DNA of 64,000 nt from Diabrotica undecimpunctata (taxonomy: Eukaryota > Arthropoda > Insecta > Coleoptera > Chrysomelidae): positions 78,514,017 through 78,578,016 of the forward strand of contig NC_092807.1 of assembly GCF_040954645.1 (NCBI RefSeq). The letters are read 5' to 3'. The notes under the pieces were generated by a model. That model was not told the DNA's origin. It made no database searches and saw only the letters and a program-made list of their open reading frames with translations. The translations under genes were made by a program, and so were the position numbers. Below, piece by piece: positions 34,511 to 46,699 of the stretch. Numbering within the stretch: position 1 is the stretch's first letter; each line of letters begins with the position of its first letter.

Positions 34511-35813
34511 TTGCATTCCTATGCCGACAAAAGAGAGCTTCCTTACATTAAGATTCAAAATCCCCATCTTAAACTTCTTATTGATACAGGAGCCACTAAA
34601 TCTTTCCTTAATCCTGATATAGCCAATAAATTCTACAAGAATAATATTAAATACGAACCCTTTATCGTTACATCAATTTTTCAGAATCATTCACAAGATT
34701 ATTGTGTAGAAATTCCAAGTTTTGCCGAATTTAACTCCGATATTAACCTAAAATTTTATCTTTTCAAATTTCACAAGACATTTGACGGTCTTATCGGCCT
34801 CGATAATCTTAAACTTCTAAAAGCAAATCTCGATTTTACCCAAGCTAGCAATTACCCAAGTCCGCTTGCCAGTAAAGGAAACATCAAGTACAATCGTCAT
34901 CCCAAGACAAGAAGTCGAAGGTACCACCCTAAGAGAAACTCTCACCGTTACCTGTAATCAACTCGCCTGGACCAAGCTAGTCAATGACACCGATGAATAC
35001 ATCCAAGTAGCATTAACTGATCCCATCAAAAGTCAACCCATAAATCTCGAGGAATATCATATATATACGTCAGATATCCTACCTACCGAAGACAGTAATC
35101 TAAAAGATGTCGATCCTCTCCTTAGAACTGATCGTCTTAATACCGAAGAAGAATCTCACCTAAGACGACTGTGCAGGAAGTTTGCAGAGATATTTCATCA
35201 TCCAGACGATCCTTTAACATTTACTAACCAAATAAAGCACCATATACGAACCAAAGACGAAGTTCCAGTTTATACCAAGTCATATCGGTATCTACACATC
35301 CATAAAGAAGAAGTACGTAAGCAGATCACTTCGATGCTTGATCAAGGAATTATCAGACCGAGTCAATCACCCTGGTCATCTCCAATCTGGGTCGTTCCAA
35401 AGAAACCAGATGCCTCAGGAAAAATTAAATGGAGAATAGTTGTCGACTACCAGAAGGTGAACGAGAAAACCATCGATGACCGATATCCAATTCCAAATAT
35501 AACAGACATTCTGGACAAACTAGGACGCTGCCAATACTTCTCAACCCCAGATCTAGCCAGCGGATTCCATCAAATTGAAATGGCCGAAGAAGTTATCCAG
35601 AAGACTGCATTTAACATTGAAAATGGCCACTATGAATACATGAGAATGCCGTTCGGACTCAAAAATGCACCCTCAACATACCAGAGAGTAATGGAGAACG
35701 TACTAAAAGGACTAATAGGAGAAATATGTCTAGTCTACATGGATGACATTATTGTATTTTCAACCTCTCTTCAAGAACACATGGTAAATCTTAGAAAATT
35801 TTTGAAAGATTAA
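34511..35813 (+). pseudogene. Errantivirus protease and RT (5' part of pol)
   Basis: The protease active site LLIDTGATKSF lies near 34570-34600 in the ORF 34511-34957. RT follows in another frame (34866-35813): [80 protein letters not shown] and the active site [10 protein letters not shown] (YMDD). The Gag-to-pol passage needs a frame shift, as expected for translational frameshifting, but the protease/RT frame change inside pol is a lesion. Confidence 0.9.
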
Positions 35814-36782
35814 GAAAAACAAGATTTAAGATACAAGTTGACAAATGTGAATTCCTTAAGACAGAAGTCGATTTTCTAGGCCACGTCGTAACCTGCGAGG
35901 GGAATTAAACCAAACCCGACTAATATTAAAGCCATCATAGACGATCCTGTACCAAAAACAACAAAAGAAATTCGAGGATTTTTAGGATTACTTGGTTACT
36001 ATAGAAAATTCATAAAGGACTTTGCCAAAATTACAAAACCACTTACTATATGTCTTAAAAAGGATGCAAAAATTGAACACACCGAAGAATTCTTAAACTG
36101 TATGCAACGACTTAAACTTAACTTAAACTTGACTTAACTTAAACGACTGATGCAAGCAACTTCGCTATAGGAGCCATCCTATCACAAGGTCCAATAGGAA
36201 ACGATAAACCTATCGCCTATGCATCCAGAACTTTAAATGAAACTGAACTGAAATATTCGACTATCGAAAAGGAGATGTTAGCAATTGTGTGGGCTACTAA
36301 ATACTTCCGCCCATACCAAAATTTTATCTGACCATCGACCACTACAATGGCTATTTTCACTTAAAGACCCAAACTCAAAGCTTGTCAGATGGAGATTAAA
36401 GCTGGAGGAATTTGATTACGAAGTAATATATAAAAAAGGCAAATCCAACACCAATGCAGATGCTTTATCCCGCGTCGAAATTCACACGAAAGAATTAAAC
36501 AGTGTAGACGAGAATATGGAAGAAATAATGAAACTCCTCTCAAAAGATAACGATGATATCTCTATGATTAACCACCCCAGTTCCTTATCCGATCTGGAAG
36601 AATTTCTAACCGACCCAGCCGAAGAGTCTCAACAAACTTTGAATCCGTCAACCCCTTTAGGCGACTTAGATAAAATCATCCAAAAAAATCAAACTGCAAC
36701 GTTAACTCCCGAAGAAATAAAGATAATAGACGAAATCCTACATGAAGACAGCAAACAGCAAAAATCTAAAGCTCGGCCATGA
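35814..36782 (+). pseudogene. Errantivirus RT thumb and RNase H
   Basis: After a frame change at about 35813: [36 protein letters not shown], then RNase H with [16 protein letters not shown] (about 36148-36190), [17 protein letters not shown] and [15 protein letters not shown], ending KGKSNTNADALSRV. A short tandem insertion (variants of CTTAAACTTAA at 36107-36146) lies immediately before the first RNase H aspartate. Several shifts; not functional. Confidence 0.85.
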
Positions 36783-37860
36783 AACTCCCAATACTTACAA
36801 GAAGATAACGATACAGATGTAACCAAACATTCCACGGCAGAAAATCCAATAATGGGAATTCCAATTAGCGAGAATCCACTAAATTGTTACAATAATCAAA
36901 TAATTTTCAAGATAGTAAATTACAACCCGGCGAAACCAACCATAGAGCAGTGTTTTGTAACAAAGAAGAGAATGTATGTCCAATTGGAAAAAAATGATCT
37001 TCACAACGACATTTTCTAGTTTTTCAAGAACTATATAGATCCGAAAAAGAAGTACGCCATTCTGTTCGAGAATGATGAACTCTACAAATCCCTATGCAAT
37101 ATTCTACGAGAAACTTTTAAAAATTCAGCATTCGATCTTGTCAAAAGCAGCCTCCTAGAAGATATAAACAGCACAGAGAGACGGAAAGAAATTATAGAGA
37201 ACTACCATCAAGGGAAGACTAACCACAGAGGAATTAACGAAACCGAAGCTCAAATAAGAAAACGCTACTACTGGCCTACGCTAAAGAAAGACATCGAAGA
37301 AGTTATCAACCTTTGTGATACATGCCAAGCTAACAAGTATGACAGAAATCTAATTAAGCCGAAATTTATGATAACACCAACTCCAACGAAACCATTAGAA
37401 ATCATTCATATGGACACATTCTAAGCTAACGGACAAAAATTTCTTACAATAATTGATGCATTCTCGAAATATGGCCAAGCATATCCCATAGAAGGATCCA
37501 ACGCAATAAATGTCCTTAATGCCTTCATGCTCTTTATAACCCACCATGGACTCCCACACGATAATCGCAGATAGTGGAACCGAATTTAAGAACGGCCTTG
37601 TTCAGGAATTTGTCGATACACACAAAATTTCGATTCACTACACAACACCAGATAATCCACAATCGAACGGAATGATAGAACGTTTTCACTCTACAATTTT
37701 GGAACACCTACGAATACTTAGAGAAAAAAGGAAGACTCTGGGTATTAAAGAACATAGGTTGTATGCCATTTTAGGATACAACAATTCCATTCATTCATCA
37801 ACTAAACAAAAGCCAATCGAAATTCTAAATGGCCATATCGATCCTTAGGATCCATTTGAC
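36783..37860 (+). pseudogene. Errantivirus integrase
   Basis: The zinc-binding HHCC region has YHQGKTNHRGINETEAQIR and VINLCDTCQANKYD (about 37200-37340). The catalytic core reads HMDTF with a stop right after, FLTIIDAFSKYGQAYPIEG, IIADSGTEFKNG and NPQSNGMIERFHSTI, giving D, D and E. The best ORF is 37546-37848, with stops on both sides. It continues weakly into a basic tail to about 38200 that overlaps the env start region. Confidence 0.88.
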
Positions 37861-38199
37861 ATCAATATTAACAGAACCCTAATAAATAACTATACACAGA
37901 GCCACAGATTAAAGACAAAAGAAATCTACAGTGAAATAAACAAAAAGCTACAAGAAACCAAACAGAAAAAAATTGAAAAAATAAATCAAAAAAGACAAAC
38001 GCCAATAACTTATAAACCCAGCACAAAAGTTTACACTAGAAAAACAGTAAAAAGAAACAAACTTCTTCAGAGATTTTCTTCCCGCATTGTGAAAAATAAT
38101 AATCCCGTAACAATAGACACTCAAGATATGTCAATACACAAAAAGAACATCAAACACCAGCCAAAGACTAACGCTAAAACTGCTTTACAGATGTACCTT

Positions 38200-39907
38200 A
38201 GTAGCAGCCCAACAAGTTCAAATTCAAAACCTAAAGGACAATCCAGGAATCCTCCCAGTTAAACTTGGACAAGCGAGGATACAGACCAGCACTCATGACT
38301 TCATCCACTATTTCCATCTAGAACCCATCGCAGGAGAGATTGAATCCATAGAATCTCAGTATATCACCACCAACAGAGCAATAGAAAATGGACTTAGCCA
38401 ACTATATTTTGACAGCCTACAAAACTTTGATAAAACTGTACAGTACCTCCTCCAAACAGCAAAAGAGAAACTCGACACAATATATCCAAAATCCAGAAGC
38501 AAAAGAGGACTAATAAACGGATTGGGAAGTGTAATAAAATCTATTTCTGGTAATCTAGATCAAGAAGATGGTGAAAGATACAACGCTGCCATTAAATCGC
38601 TTGAAAATAACCAACAGAACATTATTACCAACATCAATAGCCAACTCAGTCTCAATAAAAGAATAATGACAAATTTTAACCAAACAATTTCATTACTTAC
38701 ACACAACCAAGAAATCATAGCTGAAGAGACAAACAAAATTAGCTTAGAGATGAACCAATTCGTTTTCGATTTTAATGATTATATGCAAGTTCGAAATATC
38801 CTTGACCAGATAAATCTAAATTTATAAACAATTATACAAATACTGGATGATCTACAAACAGCAATTACATTTGCAAGAATCAAAACTTTACACAACGGTC
38901 TCATTAAACCTGAAGAAATAAAATGTACCGTGCAAAAGATGCTTGAACACCACCCTGCATCACAGATTCCCTATATTCAAGAAGAAGTCTTATCCGAATA
39001 CTATGAAATCATAGACATTGATGGTTACTACACGAATCACACCCTTGTTTTCATTTTACATTTTCCTATTCTTCATTCCAAGTCGTTCACATACTTCCAT
39101 TTATACTTCCTTCCAACTAATAATCACACAATAATCATTCCACCTGGTCCATACCTAGTCCACAACTCAGACCGTTTTCAATATATGGATGTACCATGCA
39201 AAAGAAGCGAATCCAAATCATTCATCTGTCCTGAGAAATTTCCACAAGAGAATGACCAGACTAATGACTGCATCATCCAAATTCTCCAGTTAATCAATGA
39301 TGCTGCCCAATGCCAAAGTGTTCCCGTCACTGTCACTACAACGATCATTCAAAAAGTATCCGATGCACACTACATTGCCGTTTTTCCAAAGGCTACGAAA
39401 GTATCTACCCATTGCACCACCACTGAAATAGAAGTACTCGAAGGGACCTATCTAATTGAGTTACCGCCAGGATGTGAACTACGAACCAATAATGAAGTTT
39501 ACATGAATTCCAAAACAACAATTAAAGAAGAACCACTAACATTACCAAAAGTCAAGACCATCACTATTCTGAAGAACCACCCAATAGTCAAACCCCTAAA
39601 ATTGGACAGAATACCTTTAGACAAACTACACAAGTTATCACAGGAAGAAGAAAGGTTCCAATCCATCCTCCCAACACAAATGGACCACAGCTACATATGG
39701 ACACCACCAATATATATCCTGGTAGCAATCCTTTTAATTTTTGGTTTTCTCAAGCTACGCAAACTGAAAAAAGAAAAAGATGAGCAGAATCCAACCACAG
39801 CAGAAGACATCCCTGACCAAAGTCAAGAGTCCTCAGAAACAGTTCACAGAGTTTTGTTCATCCCTCACAAAACTTCCCCAGGGGATGGAGAAATTACGAT
39901 ACATTAA
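38200..39907 (+). pseudogene. Errantivirus Env (F-like fusion glycoprotein), one in-frame stop
   Basis: One reading frame from about 38200 to the TAA at 39905-39907, broken by a single stop at 38825-38827. The features fit baculovirus-F-like errantiviral envelopes. A basic furin-type site SRSKR at about 38493-38507 is followed directly by a hydrophobic glycine-containing fusion-peptide-like stretch. Then come heptad-like helices rich in N/Q, a cysteine-containing ectodomain, and a C-terminal membrane span (YILVAILLIFGF, about 39714-39750) with a short basic then acidic cytoplasmic tail. Such proteins sit in the virion or cell membrane and mediate fusion. No splice acceptor was assigned with confidence. 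Confidence 0.85.
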
Positions 39908-40125
39908 CCCCGATTGTCAGCAGTATTGCAGTTCAATAGTCCAGCCGATCAGCAGTTTCGACACATATTGCAGACAGGTCGTCATCAATTAATTTCATAT
40001 AAATACTGTAAAATTTTATTTTAAAATCAGTTGTAATTATATTAAATAAATTGCTGTTACTCTGTTAGTTGTACCTTTAAAAGGGACTTTTTAAAAAGTA
40101 CCTTCGGGAGTGACAACCCTTAAGT
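39902..40125 (+). mobile_element. Errantivirus 3' LTR
   Basis: Matches the 5' LTR nearly throughout. Purine-rich AGGGGATGGAGAA at about 39880-39893 is the likely polypurine tract. AGCA follows at 40126-40129. Confidence 0.88.
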
Positions 40126-40129
40126 AGCA

Positions 40130-40862
40130 CGTTCGTTGCAGCAATACGATAAAAAATTAAAATTACTTCAAATGTAAAAATAAAAATAACAATAAAAGAA
40201 AAGTTAGAAGAATAATATGTCTTTGATGAATTATTAAGGTTAGTCGTTATTCAGGTGAATGTTGGCTATTTTGAATATTGATAAATTTTGTTCAATATAT
40301 TGAAATATATGTTAGTTAACTGTCCAATGTCCGTTTTATAATATAAAGTGTTTTTATTTTTGTTAATGTAATACATCTCAAGAAATAATCTACTTTTGTA
40401 GTTATCAGTCTGTGCCAAAATGTGAGCTTTGTTATAGTCTAGAATATGACCAGTGTTTTCAGAATGTACAGAAAATAAAAGTACGATGAATTCGCTCTTT
40501 TTTAAAAGCTTCCTTAAATTTAATCAGTTACCAACATCTGTAAAAATATGTACTAGTCTCAATAATTTCAAAATGTTACTTAAACAATATATCAAAAATT
40601 TATAGTATACTTTCTTTATATTGTATGTATATTAGGTTTTTTCTATTTAAATAAAGATCTATCTATCTATCTATTTAAATACCCAACTACTACGCAATTA
40701 TTTTTTCCCAAGCGTCAATCATTTTTCTGTTGTGTGATGCGTTGGCCAATGTAGCTATTTTGACATCCTATACACGGTATTTCATAAACAATATTACTTT
40801 TATACAAGATTGAAACTGGGTCTTTGATTTATGAAAATAGTTATTTGCTGTTCATGTTATTA
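40130..40862. other. AT-rich stretch, nothing recognised
   Basis: Only a short (TCTA)n run near 40658-40675 stands out. No ORF or RNA is supported. Confidence 0.5.
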
Positions 40863-41464
40863 TACAGCGTGTTTCAAAAAGGTATGTCATAAATTAAATC
40901 ACGCATTGCGGGAACAAAAGTAAATTGATTGAATCCAACTTACCTTAGTACAAAAGTGTACACAAAAAAAGTTACAGCCCTTTGAAGATGCATAATATTG
41001 TTTTTTGCATTATCTCCCAAACTACTTGACATTTTGTAATTAAAATGAACACGTTACTTTCTTGTTCTGAAAGCATTTTTCAAACAAAAGAAACAACAAA
41101 ATCTATAAGCATAGAAAAATTTTAAGGGGGGCGTGCAGCAAAAAATCTCCCCAAACTTTTGGGTACGTTCAAATCAAATGAAATTTGTGGCATCGTTAGT
41201 TTCACACATTATTTTTAAAACTTTTTTGTCCCCTATCACTTTTTCGAAAAACTAGTTTTTTTCTGGTTGGCCATAAAATTACAATTAGTTTCTATGGATA
41301 CAATAATTACAAACAGTTCCAAACATCAATAATAGTCAATAAATTGAAGCTATCATTTATTGTGTGAATAATATTAATATTAAAATTTTGATATTGCCTA
41401 TACATTTCAGGAAATGGCAGATATGCATTTATCTTTGGGTTAGTTGGATCAGATTAAATTATGA

Positions 41465-41903
41465 TTTCAATAAACTATAGGGAATATCCTAGGTAAATGT
41501 CAAGGAAATAGTGCAGCAGTCGCAAGGCGTTATGCAGTAAAATACCCCAATCGAAATACACCCGATAGACGATTATTTCTGACCATTGATCGTCGTTTAC
41601 GGTAAACGGGTACATTCCAACCGCAAGTTTTTGGCAATAGTGGTCGCCCAATAATGGATGCAACTGATGAACACATTTTAGAAATAAATGAAGAAGTCCT
41701 TGGAACAATTACAAGGGTTATAGCTGCTCAACTAAATATTCCTCGCGTAACGGTTTGGAGGCGTTTGAAGAATCAGCTGCCTAAATCCTATCACTTAACA
41801 ATGGTTCAAGAGTTATTGGTTGAAGATTATCCTAAAAGGATTGGATTTTGCGATTGGTTGTTAATGGAAAACACTCGAAATGTTAATTTTCTTAGAAATT
41901 ATT
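41465..41903 (+). pseudogene. mariner-type transposase, N-terminal HTH half
   Basis: NSAAVARRYAVKYPNRNTP, then RRLFLTIDRRLR with a stop after it, TGTFQPQVFGNSGRP, ITRVIAAQLNIPRVTVWRRL, KSYHLTMVQELLVEDYPKR and FCDWLL. This is the DUF4817/HTH N-terminus of a common insect mariner-like family. It breaks off at 41903 where the TIR element begins. Confidence 0.85.
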
Positions 41904-42084
41904 GAAGTTATATTTCTATACGCGCGCTCCACGTTGGAAATTTGTATGGGAGTGAATTTATGAAATCATTACATATGTAAGATAATGAGTAAGAGAGAGA
42001 CAGAAAATATATTTTCTCTCTCTTCCTCTCTCGAAAATAAAAATATTCCTGTATATATAATTTAATATTATATATATTATATAA

Positions 42085-42130
<46 letters not shown>

Positions 42131-42161
42131 TGTATATATATATATATGCTATATATATATG

Positions 42162-42211
<50 letters not shown>

Positions 42212-42222
42212 ATATACAGCTG
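42085..42222. repeat. (TA)n tracts
   Basis: TA dinucleotide tracts interrupted by TATGCTATA, directly left of the PLE inverted repeat. Confidence 0.95.
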
Positions 42223-42309
42223 AACTGGTAGATGAAAAAGGGGGGTTGAGGTTAATTGGGTATACAGCTGATTAAAAGCCAAGTGTACTCTGTTTAACAA
42301 TTCATTATA

Positions 42310-42350
42310 TTTCGCCAATTTTCATTGGCATCATCAGATGAGAGCTACAA
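42310..42350 (-). ncRNA. Hammerhead ribozyme motif, left PLE repeat
   Basis: On minus: CTGATGA (42337-42331), stem II GCCAAT/ATTGGC with loop GAAA, then GAAAT. Shows the same extra U after CUGAUGA as the other PLE copies. Stem I is not resolved. Confidence 0.65.
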
Positions 42351-42856
42351 TTATTTAAAACATGGTAAAATACAATTTAATAATAGTTTGTTGTTTATAT
42401 ACTTACTTAATTGAGGTTAATGGCAGTGCGATTTATTTTAATACCATCAAGTAAAAATTTTTTTGTTGGAATAATGTTGATTGTAGTTGATGTTGATTAC
42501 AAATTAAAATATAGGAAACAAATACAATTTAAATTAAAAATAAAACAGACATAACGTTTAGTTCGGTAAATGTCATTAAGGTTAAGTACTAGAACTATCA
42601 AATATCGAATGTTATTAATTGACTTTTGTGAAGATGATTAGTTCCATGGTTTTGACGTAGTAGTTGTTTATTTGATTAATATTTACTGTAAGGTGTGTTA
42701 TAGTTGAAAAATTTTTGAAATTACATTATGTGTTGTATTAATTATTTAATAGTTATATGTGTCTATTTATAATGTTTGTTTTTCGATGTGTAATAAATAA
42801 GCATAAATCTCACTCAGATGTTCAACATCTGATTTCTTATTTATTAAATTATCCAT

Positions 42857-43093
42857 TTAAGTGATAAATGCCATCTCGAGGAAGAGTCTTTTATTAAGAT
42901 TATTTTCCATTGCAAGAATCTTTGTTTCACTGTAGTTCATTATGTGGTGTTCATCATGTACGTGTTTTGCAAGGGAACATCTATCAGGATATAATCTGCT
43001 GTCACTCTTGTGGGAAGTGATGCGACTTTTTAGGTGTCTGTTGGTTTGGCCAATATATTGTTTGTTACAATTTGTTTGTAAAAAATTTTTCAA
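42857..43093 (-). pseudogene. PLE GIY-YIG endonuclease, C-terminal fragment
   Basis: 78 codons with KQYIGQTNRHLKSRITSHKS, SLAKHVHDEHH, MNYSETKILAME and NKRLFLEMAFI, the nuclease domain that follows RT in most PLEs. The first half of the GIY-YIG motif is missing; the tyrosine-containing QYIGQT and the arginine of LKSRI are kept. A stop follows MAFIT, though the usual downstream residues (HLSEIYAYLL) remain recognisable after it. Confidence 0.85.
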
Positions 43094-43454
43094 CTATAAC
43101 ACACCTTACAGTAAATATTAATCAAATAAACAACTACTTCGTCAACACCATGGAACTAATCATCTTCACAAAAGTCAATTAATAACATTCGATATTTGAT
43201 AGTTCTAGTACTTAACCTTAATGACATTTACCGAACTAAACGTTATGTCTGTTTTATTTTTAATTTAAATTGTATTTGTTTCCTATATTTTAATTTGTAA
43301 TCAACATCAACTACAATCAACATTATTCCAACAAAAAAATTTTTACTTGATGGTATTAAAATAAATCACACTGCCATTAACCTCAATTAAGTAAGTATAT
43401 AAACAACAAACTATTATTAAATTGTATTTTACCATGTTTTAAATAATTATTGTA

Positions 43455-43495
43455 GCTCTCATCTGATGATGCCAATGAAAATTGGCGAAATATAA
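43455..43495 (+). ncRNA. Hammerhead ribozyme motif, right PLE repeat
   Basis: CTGATGA at 43463-43469, stem II GCCAAT/ATTGGC, GAAA at 43487-43490. Mirror image of the motif at 42310-42350. Confidence 0.65.
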
Positions 43496-43559
43496 TGAAT
43501 TGTTAAACATAGTACACTTGGCTTTTAATCAGCTGTATACCCAATTAACCTCAACCCCC

Positions 43560-43561
<2 letters not shown>

Positions 43562-43611
<50 letters not shown>
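43562..43611. repeat. (TA)n microsatellite
   Basis: TA dinucleotides directly right of the PLE inverted repeat. Confidence 0.95.
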
Positions 43612-43616
<5 letters not shown>

Positions 43617-43756
43617 TATTATATGTATAATAAAATATTTATTAATATTATTATTTATGTGATATGTTTTGTATTATTTATTGAATGTTCATAATTATAT
43701 TAGTCTTTTGTATTTCAAAATAATAATCTCAATAACTCACTGTATGATCCAGAACT

Positions 43757-44120
<364 letters not shown>

Positions 44121-44156
44121 CCAGAACTGTCAATTTTGAAATACGTTTGTGTTATG

Positions 44157-44228
44157 TCCTCGGTAGTATAGTAGTCAGTATCCCCGCCTGTCACGCGTGA
44201 GACCGGGGTTCGATTCCCAGTCGGGGAG
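44157..44228 (+). tRNA. tRNA-Asp(GTC)-like, degenerate
   Basis: Clear cloverleaf order: acceptor TCCTCGG with TCGGGGA, D-arm GTATAGTAGTCAGTA, anticodon loop CTGTCAC (GTC, Asp) and T arm GGGTTCGATTCCC, with discriminator G. Compared with insect tRNA-Asp there is one mismatch in the anticodon stem (GCGTG for GCGGG) and one in the T stem (CCCAG for CCCCG). TTTTTT follows at 44232-44237 as a Pol III terminator. It lies in the core of the TIR element, so it is probably a captured, drifting copy. Confidence 0.8.
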
Positions 44229-44421
44229 GACTTTTTTATTAATATTATTACATGGTAAATTAAACATATATGCGTAAGTAGAAAAGGTATGTATATTATT
44301 GTCATTTTTAAATACTTATGAATATTGCATTTTAATTTGTATTGTATTATTATATTAATAACAAAATAAAAAATAAATTTTACTGCAGAGTATGTGTAAA
44401 AAAATTTTTGCATTCAACTCC

Positions 44422-44426
<5 letters not shown>

Positions 44427-44480
<54 letters not shown>
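44427..44480. repeat. (TA)n microsatellite
   Basis: TA dinucleotides inside the right half of TIR element copy 2; copy 1 has only CATATATG at the same place, so this tract expanded after the copies separated. Confidence 0.95.
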
Positions 44481-44483
<3 letters not shown>

Positions 44484-44719
44484 ATAAAAATATATATTTT
44501 CATCAAAATATTGATTCAATCCTTCATTTACTATACTCCTATCACAGGTCAAAAGTTGTTTATTAATTGTTAGTAAATTGTTATTAATTCTGTTTCTCTT
44601 TCTGCTATGTCTTACCTATAGCATTACATATGTAATGATTGTGCAGATTGACTCCCAAATAAATTTGTAACGGCGAATGCGTGTATAGAAGTGTAACTTC
44701 CACCGGTAGAAACCCGTTT

Positions 44720-45240
44720 TTTTTTTGCTTACTAACGAGGTTACCTTCAGTAGAAATGAAACAACAAACCATCATAACGAGCACATTGGGCCGACGAAAA
44801 TCCTCACGCCAAAAAAACGACTCATTACCAAAGGACTTTCAAATGTTTGGACAGGAATTGTGGATAACAATCTAATAGGCCCAGTATTTTTCCCAACAAT
44901 TTAAATGGTGATAATTATTTGCAGTTCTTGGCAAACGATTTACAAGAGTATTTGGAAGAAGTGAATATTGCAATAAGGCAATATATGTGGTTTCTACAAG
45001 ATGGCGCTCCACCGCATTACAGTAATGAAATCCGGGAATACCTTTGCATGCAGTATCCTAGTCGGTGGATTGGAAGTAGTCGTGACGCACCTATTTCTTA
45101 GCCACCCAGAAGTCCAGGTCTTAACCCCATGGACTTTTGCTTTTGGGGGTTTATGAAAGAGAAAGTGAATTCTGTAACAATAGAGGACGAACAACAATTG
45201 AGGGTTAGAATAATCGAAGCTGCATATTAATTTCGTTAGA
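44720..45240 (+). pseudogene. mariner-type transposase, catalytic half
   Basis: Continues after the insertion with TNEVTFSRNETTNHHN (first catalytic region, N replacing D before E), then NLNGDNYLQFLANDLQEYLEEV, MWFLQDGAPPHYSNEIREYL (second D) and RSPGLNPMDFCFWGFMKEKV (third D in relatives, DD34D type). Frame shifts are needed between the pieces. Confidence 0.83.
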
Positions 45241-45846
45241 AAAATATGATTTTTCAGCGCATTCGGTTTTTCTTATTAAAACCATACCGAATGTGTATTG
45301 AAGAAAATGGGGGTCATTTTGAACATTTATTGTAATATCATATTTATAGGGGTTATAGACATTTTTTGTACTTGTTAATTTATTTAAGCCATTTATTTAG
45401 CTGCACGTAATTTTTTAAAGGTCAATGAAAAGAGCCGTAACTCAATAAAAGGTGTTTTTTGAAAAAAGTGATGAGGCAAATTTTTTTTAAAAATAATGTG
45501 TTTAACTAATGATGCCACAAAATTCATTTGATCTGAACGTACTCGAAAGTTTGCAGGGATTTAGGGCTGCACACCCCCTTAAAATTTTTCTGTGCGCTTA
45601 GATTTTGTTGTTCCTTTCGTATGAAAAATGATTTCAGAACAAGAAAGTATCGTGTCAATTTTTATTACAAAATGTTAAGTAGTTTAGGAGATAATGCAAA
45701 AAATCAATTTTTATTTTGTAACTTCAAAGGTCTGTAACTTTTTTTGTGTACACTTTTGTACTAAGGTAAGTTGGATTCAATCAATTTATTTTTGTCCCCG
45801 GAATGCGTGATTTAATTTATGACATACCTTTTTGAAACACCCTGTA

Positions 45847-46150
45847 TTTAGCTATACTAGTATAAGGAACATTAATTTTGAATATGAATATGACTGAATA
45901 AGTTAGACCATTAATAAAGGGTAGTTTTTTTATATTTGATTGATTTGTTATTAGAAAAATGGACGGGTCCGTCATAGAAATTACTGCTGTAAATCAGTTT
46001 TTTTTAATTTGTTTAGGATATCCGTTGTTAGAAAAAATTTATATATTATGTCCAGATTTTTTTTGTAAAATGTTGTCATCAATAATGAACATTATCCTGT
46101 TTTTCATACCTATTACGGTATTATATTTTTGACGGGTGGTACTGAGGCAA
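45847..46150. other. AT-rich spacer
   Basis: Between the mariner end and Gypsy-2 copy A. Contains two partial ACGGG(T/G) words and nothing assignable. Confidence 0.45.
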
Positions 46151-46175
46151 GAAATGGCAAGTGGCAAGACATGTA

Positions 46176-46500
46176 CTTGCCCCAATTTTCACTTTCTGGA
46201 AATGACCCAGCAATGTCCAAAGCTATTCTTTCAAACATGCTTCCAACATTATATTGTCTCATAGGAACTCCTCTTTTTCGGTAAGGCCCGTTACTCGTAG
46301 CACAAATAGTACATTTCTGACACTAGTCTTTTAAGTCGTCAGAACTGTTCATCCAATAGAACCGTTTCGAAGGGTTTTCTTTACACCGAAATGCCCTCCT
46401 GATGGACTTTCGTGTAACTGACGAAGTACTTCGGCTATTCTGCTCTTTGGGATCACCAACTGTCTTCTTTTCTCTGAACCGTCATGATTTTTCAGTACTC
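46176..46500 (-). pseudogene. Gypsy-2 copy A integrase N-terminal fragment
   Basis: Same sequence as 58074-58436 in copy B: zinc-binding cysteines, CTICATSNGPYRK and the start of the core up to FPESENWGK. Truncated at about 46165. Confidence 0.75.
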
Positions 46501-46699
46501 GTTTAAGCAAATTATCTTCCGTGATAAATGAGTCCTACTGGGCCCGATACATCTTAACTAATGAGCATAGGTTTGATATTTCTTGCCAAGGTGGTCGACG
46601 GTTTTCCTCTTTCCATTTTCGAATTTTTTGTATAACTGGATGTCTCTCTTGTTCTTCCCTTATCTTAGTAGGCGTCCAATCGTCGTTGACCATCGTTGT

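Larger units (their letters stand above)
32705..40125 (+). mobile_element. Errantivirus-type Ty3/Gypsy element with env
   Basis: Full-length endogenous retrovirus-like element: LTR, gag, pol (protease, RT, RNase H, integrase), env, LTR, all plus strand. The 223-bp LTRs differ at only a few positions, so insertion is fairly recent. AGCA at 40126-40129 after the 3' LTR matches AGCA at 31931-31934, placing the original left edge before the hAT-like MITE. The MITE therefore inserted into the first bases of the 5' LTR. Confidence 0.9.
42240..43560 (-). mobile_element. Short PLE: GIY-YIG remnant between inverted end repeats
   Basis: Two nearly identical end repeats in inverted orientation, 42240-42716 and 43081-43560, flank 364 bp containing the end of a minus-strand PLE gene. 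Each repeat has a hammerhead motif, minus in the left and plus in the right. The left one is in the sense of the gene and so is the normal 3' repeat; the right one is inverted. Only the C-terminal part of the gene remains, so the copy is 5'-truncated. (TA)n abuts both sides. Confidence 0.82.
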
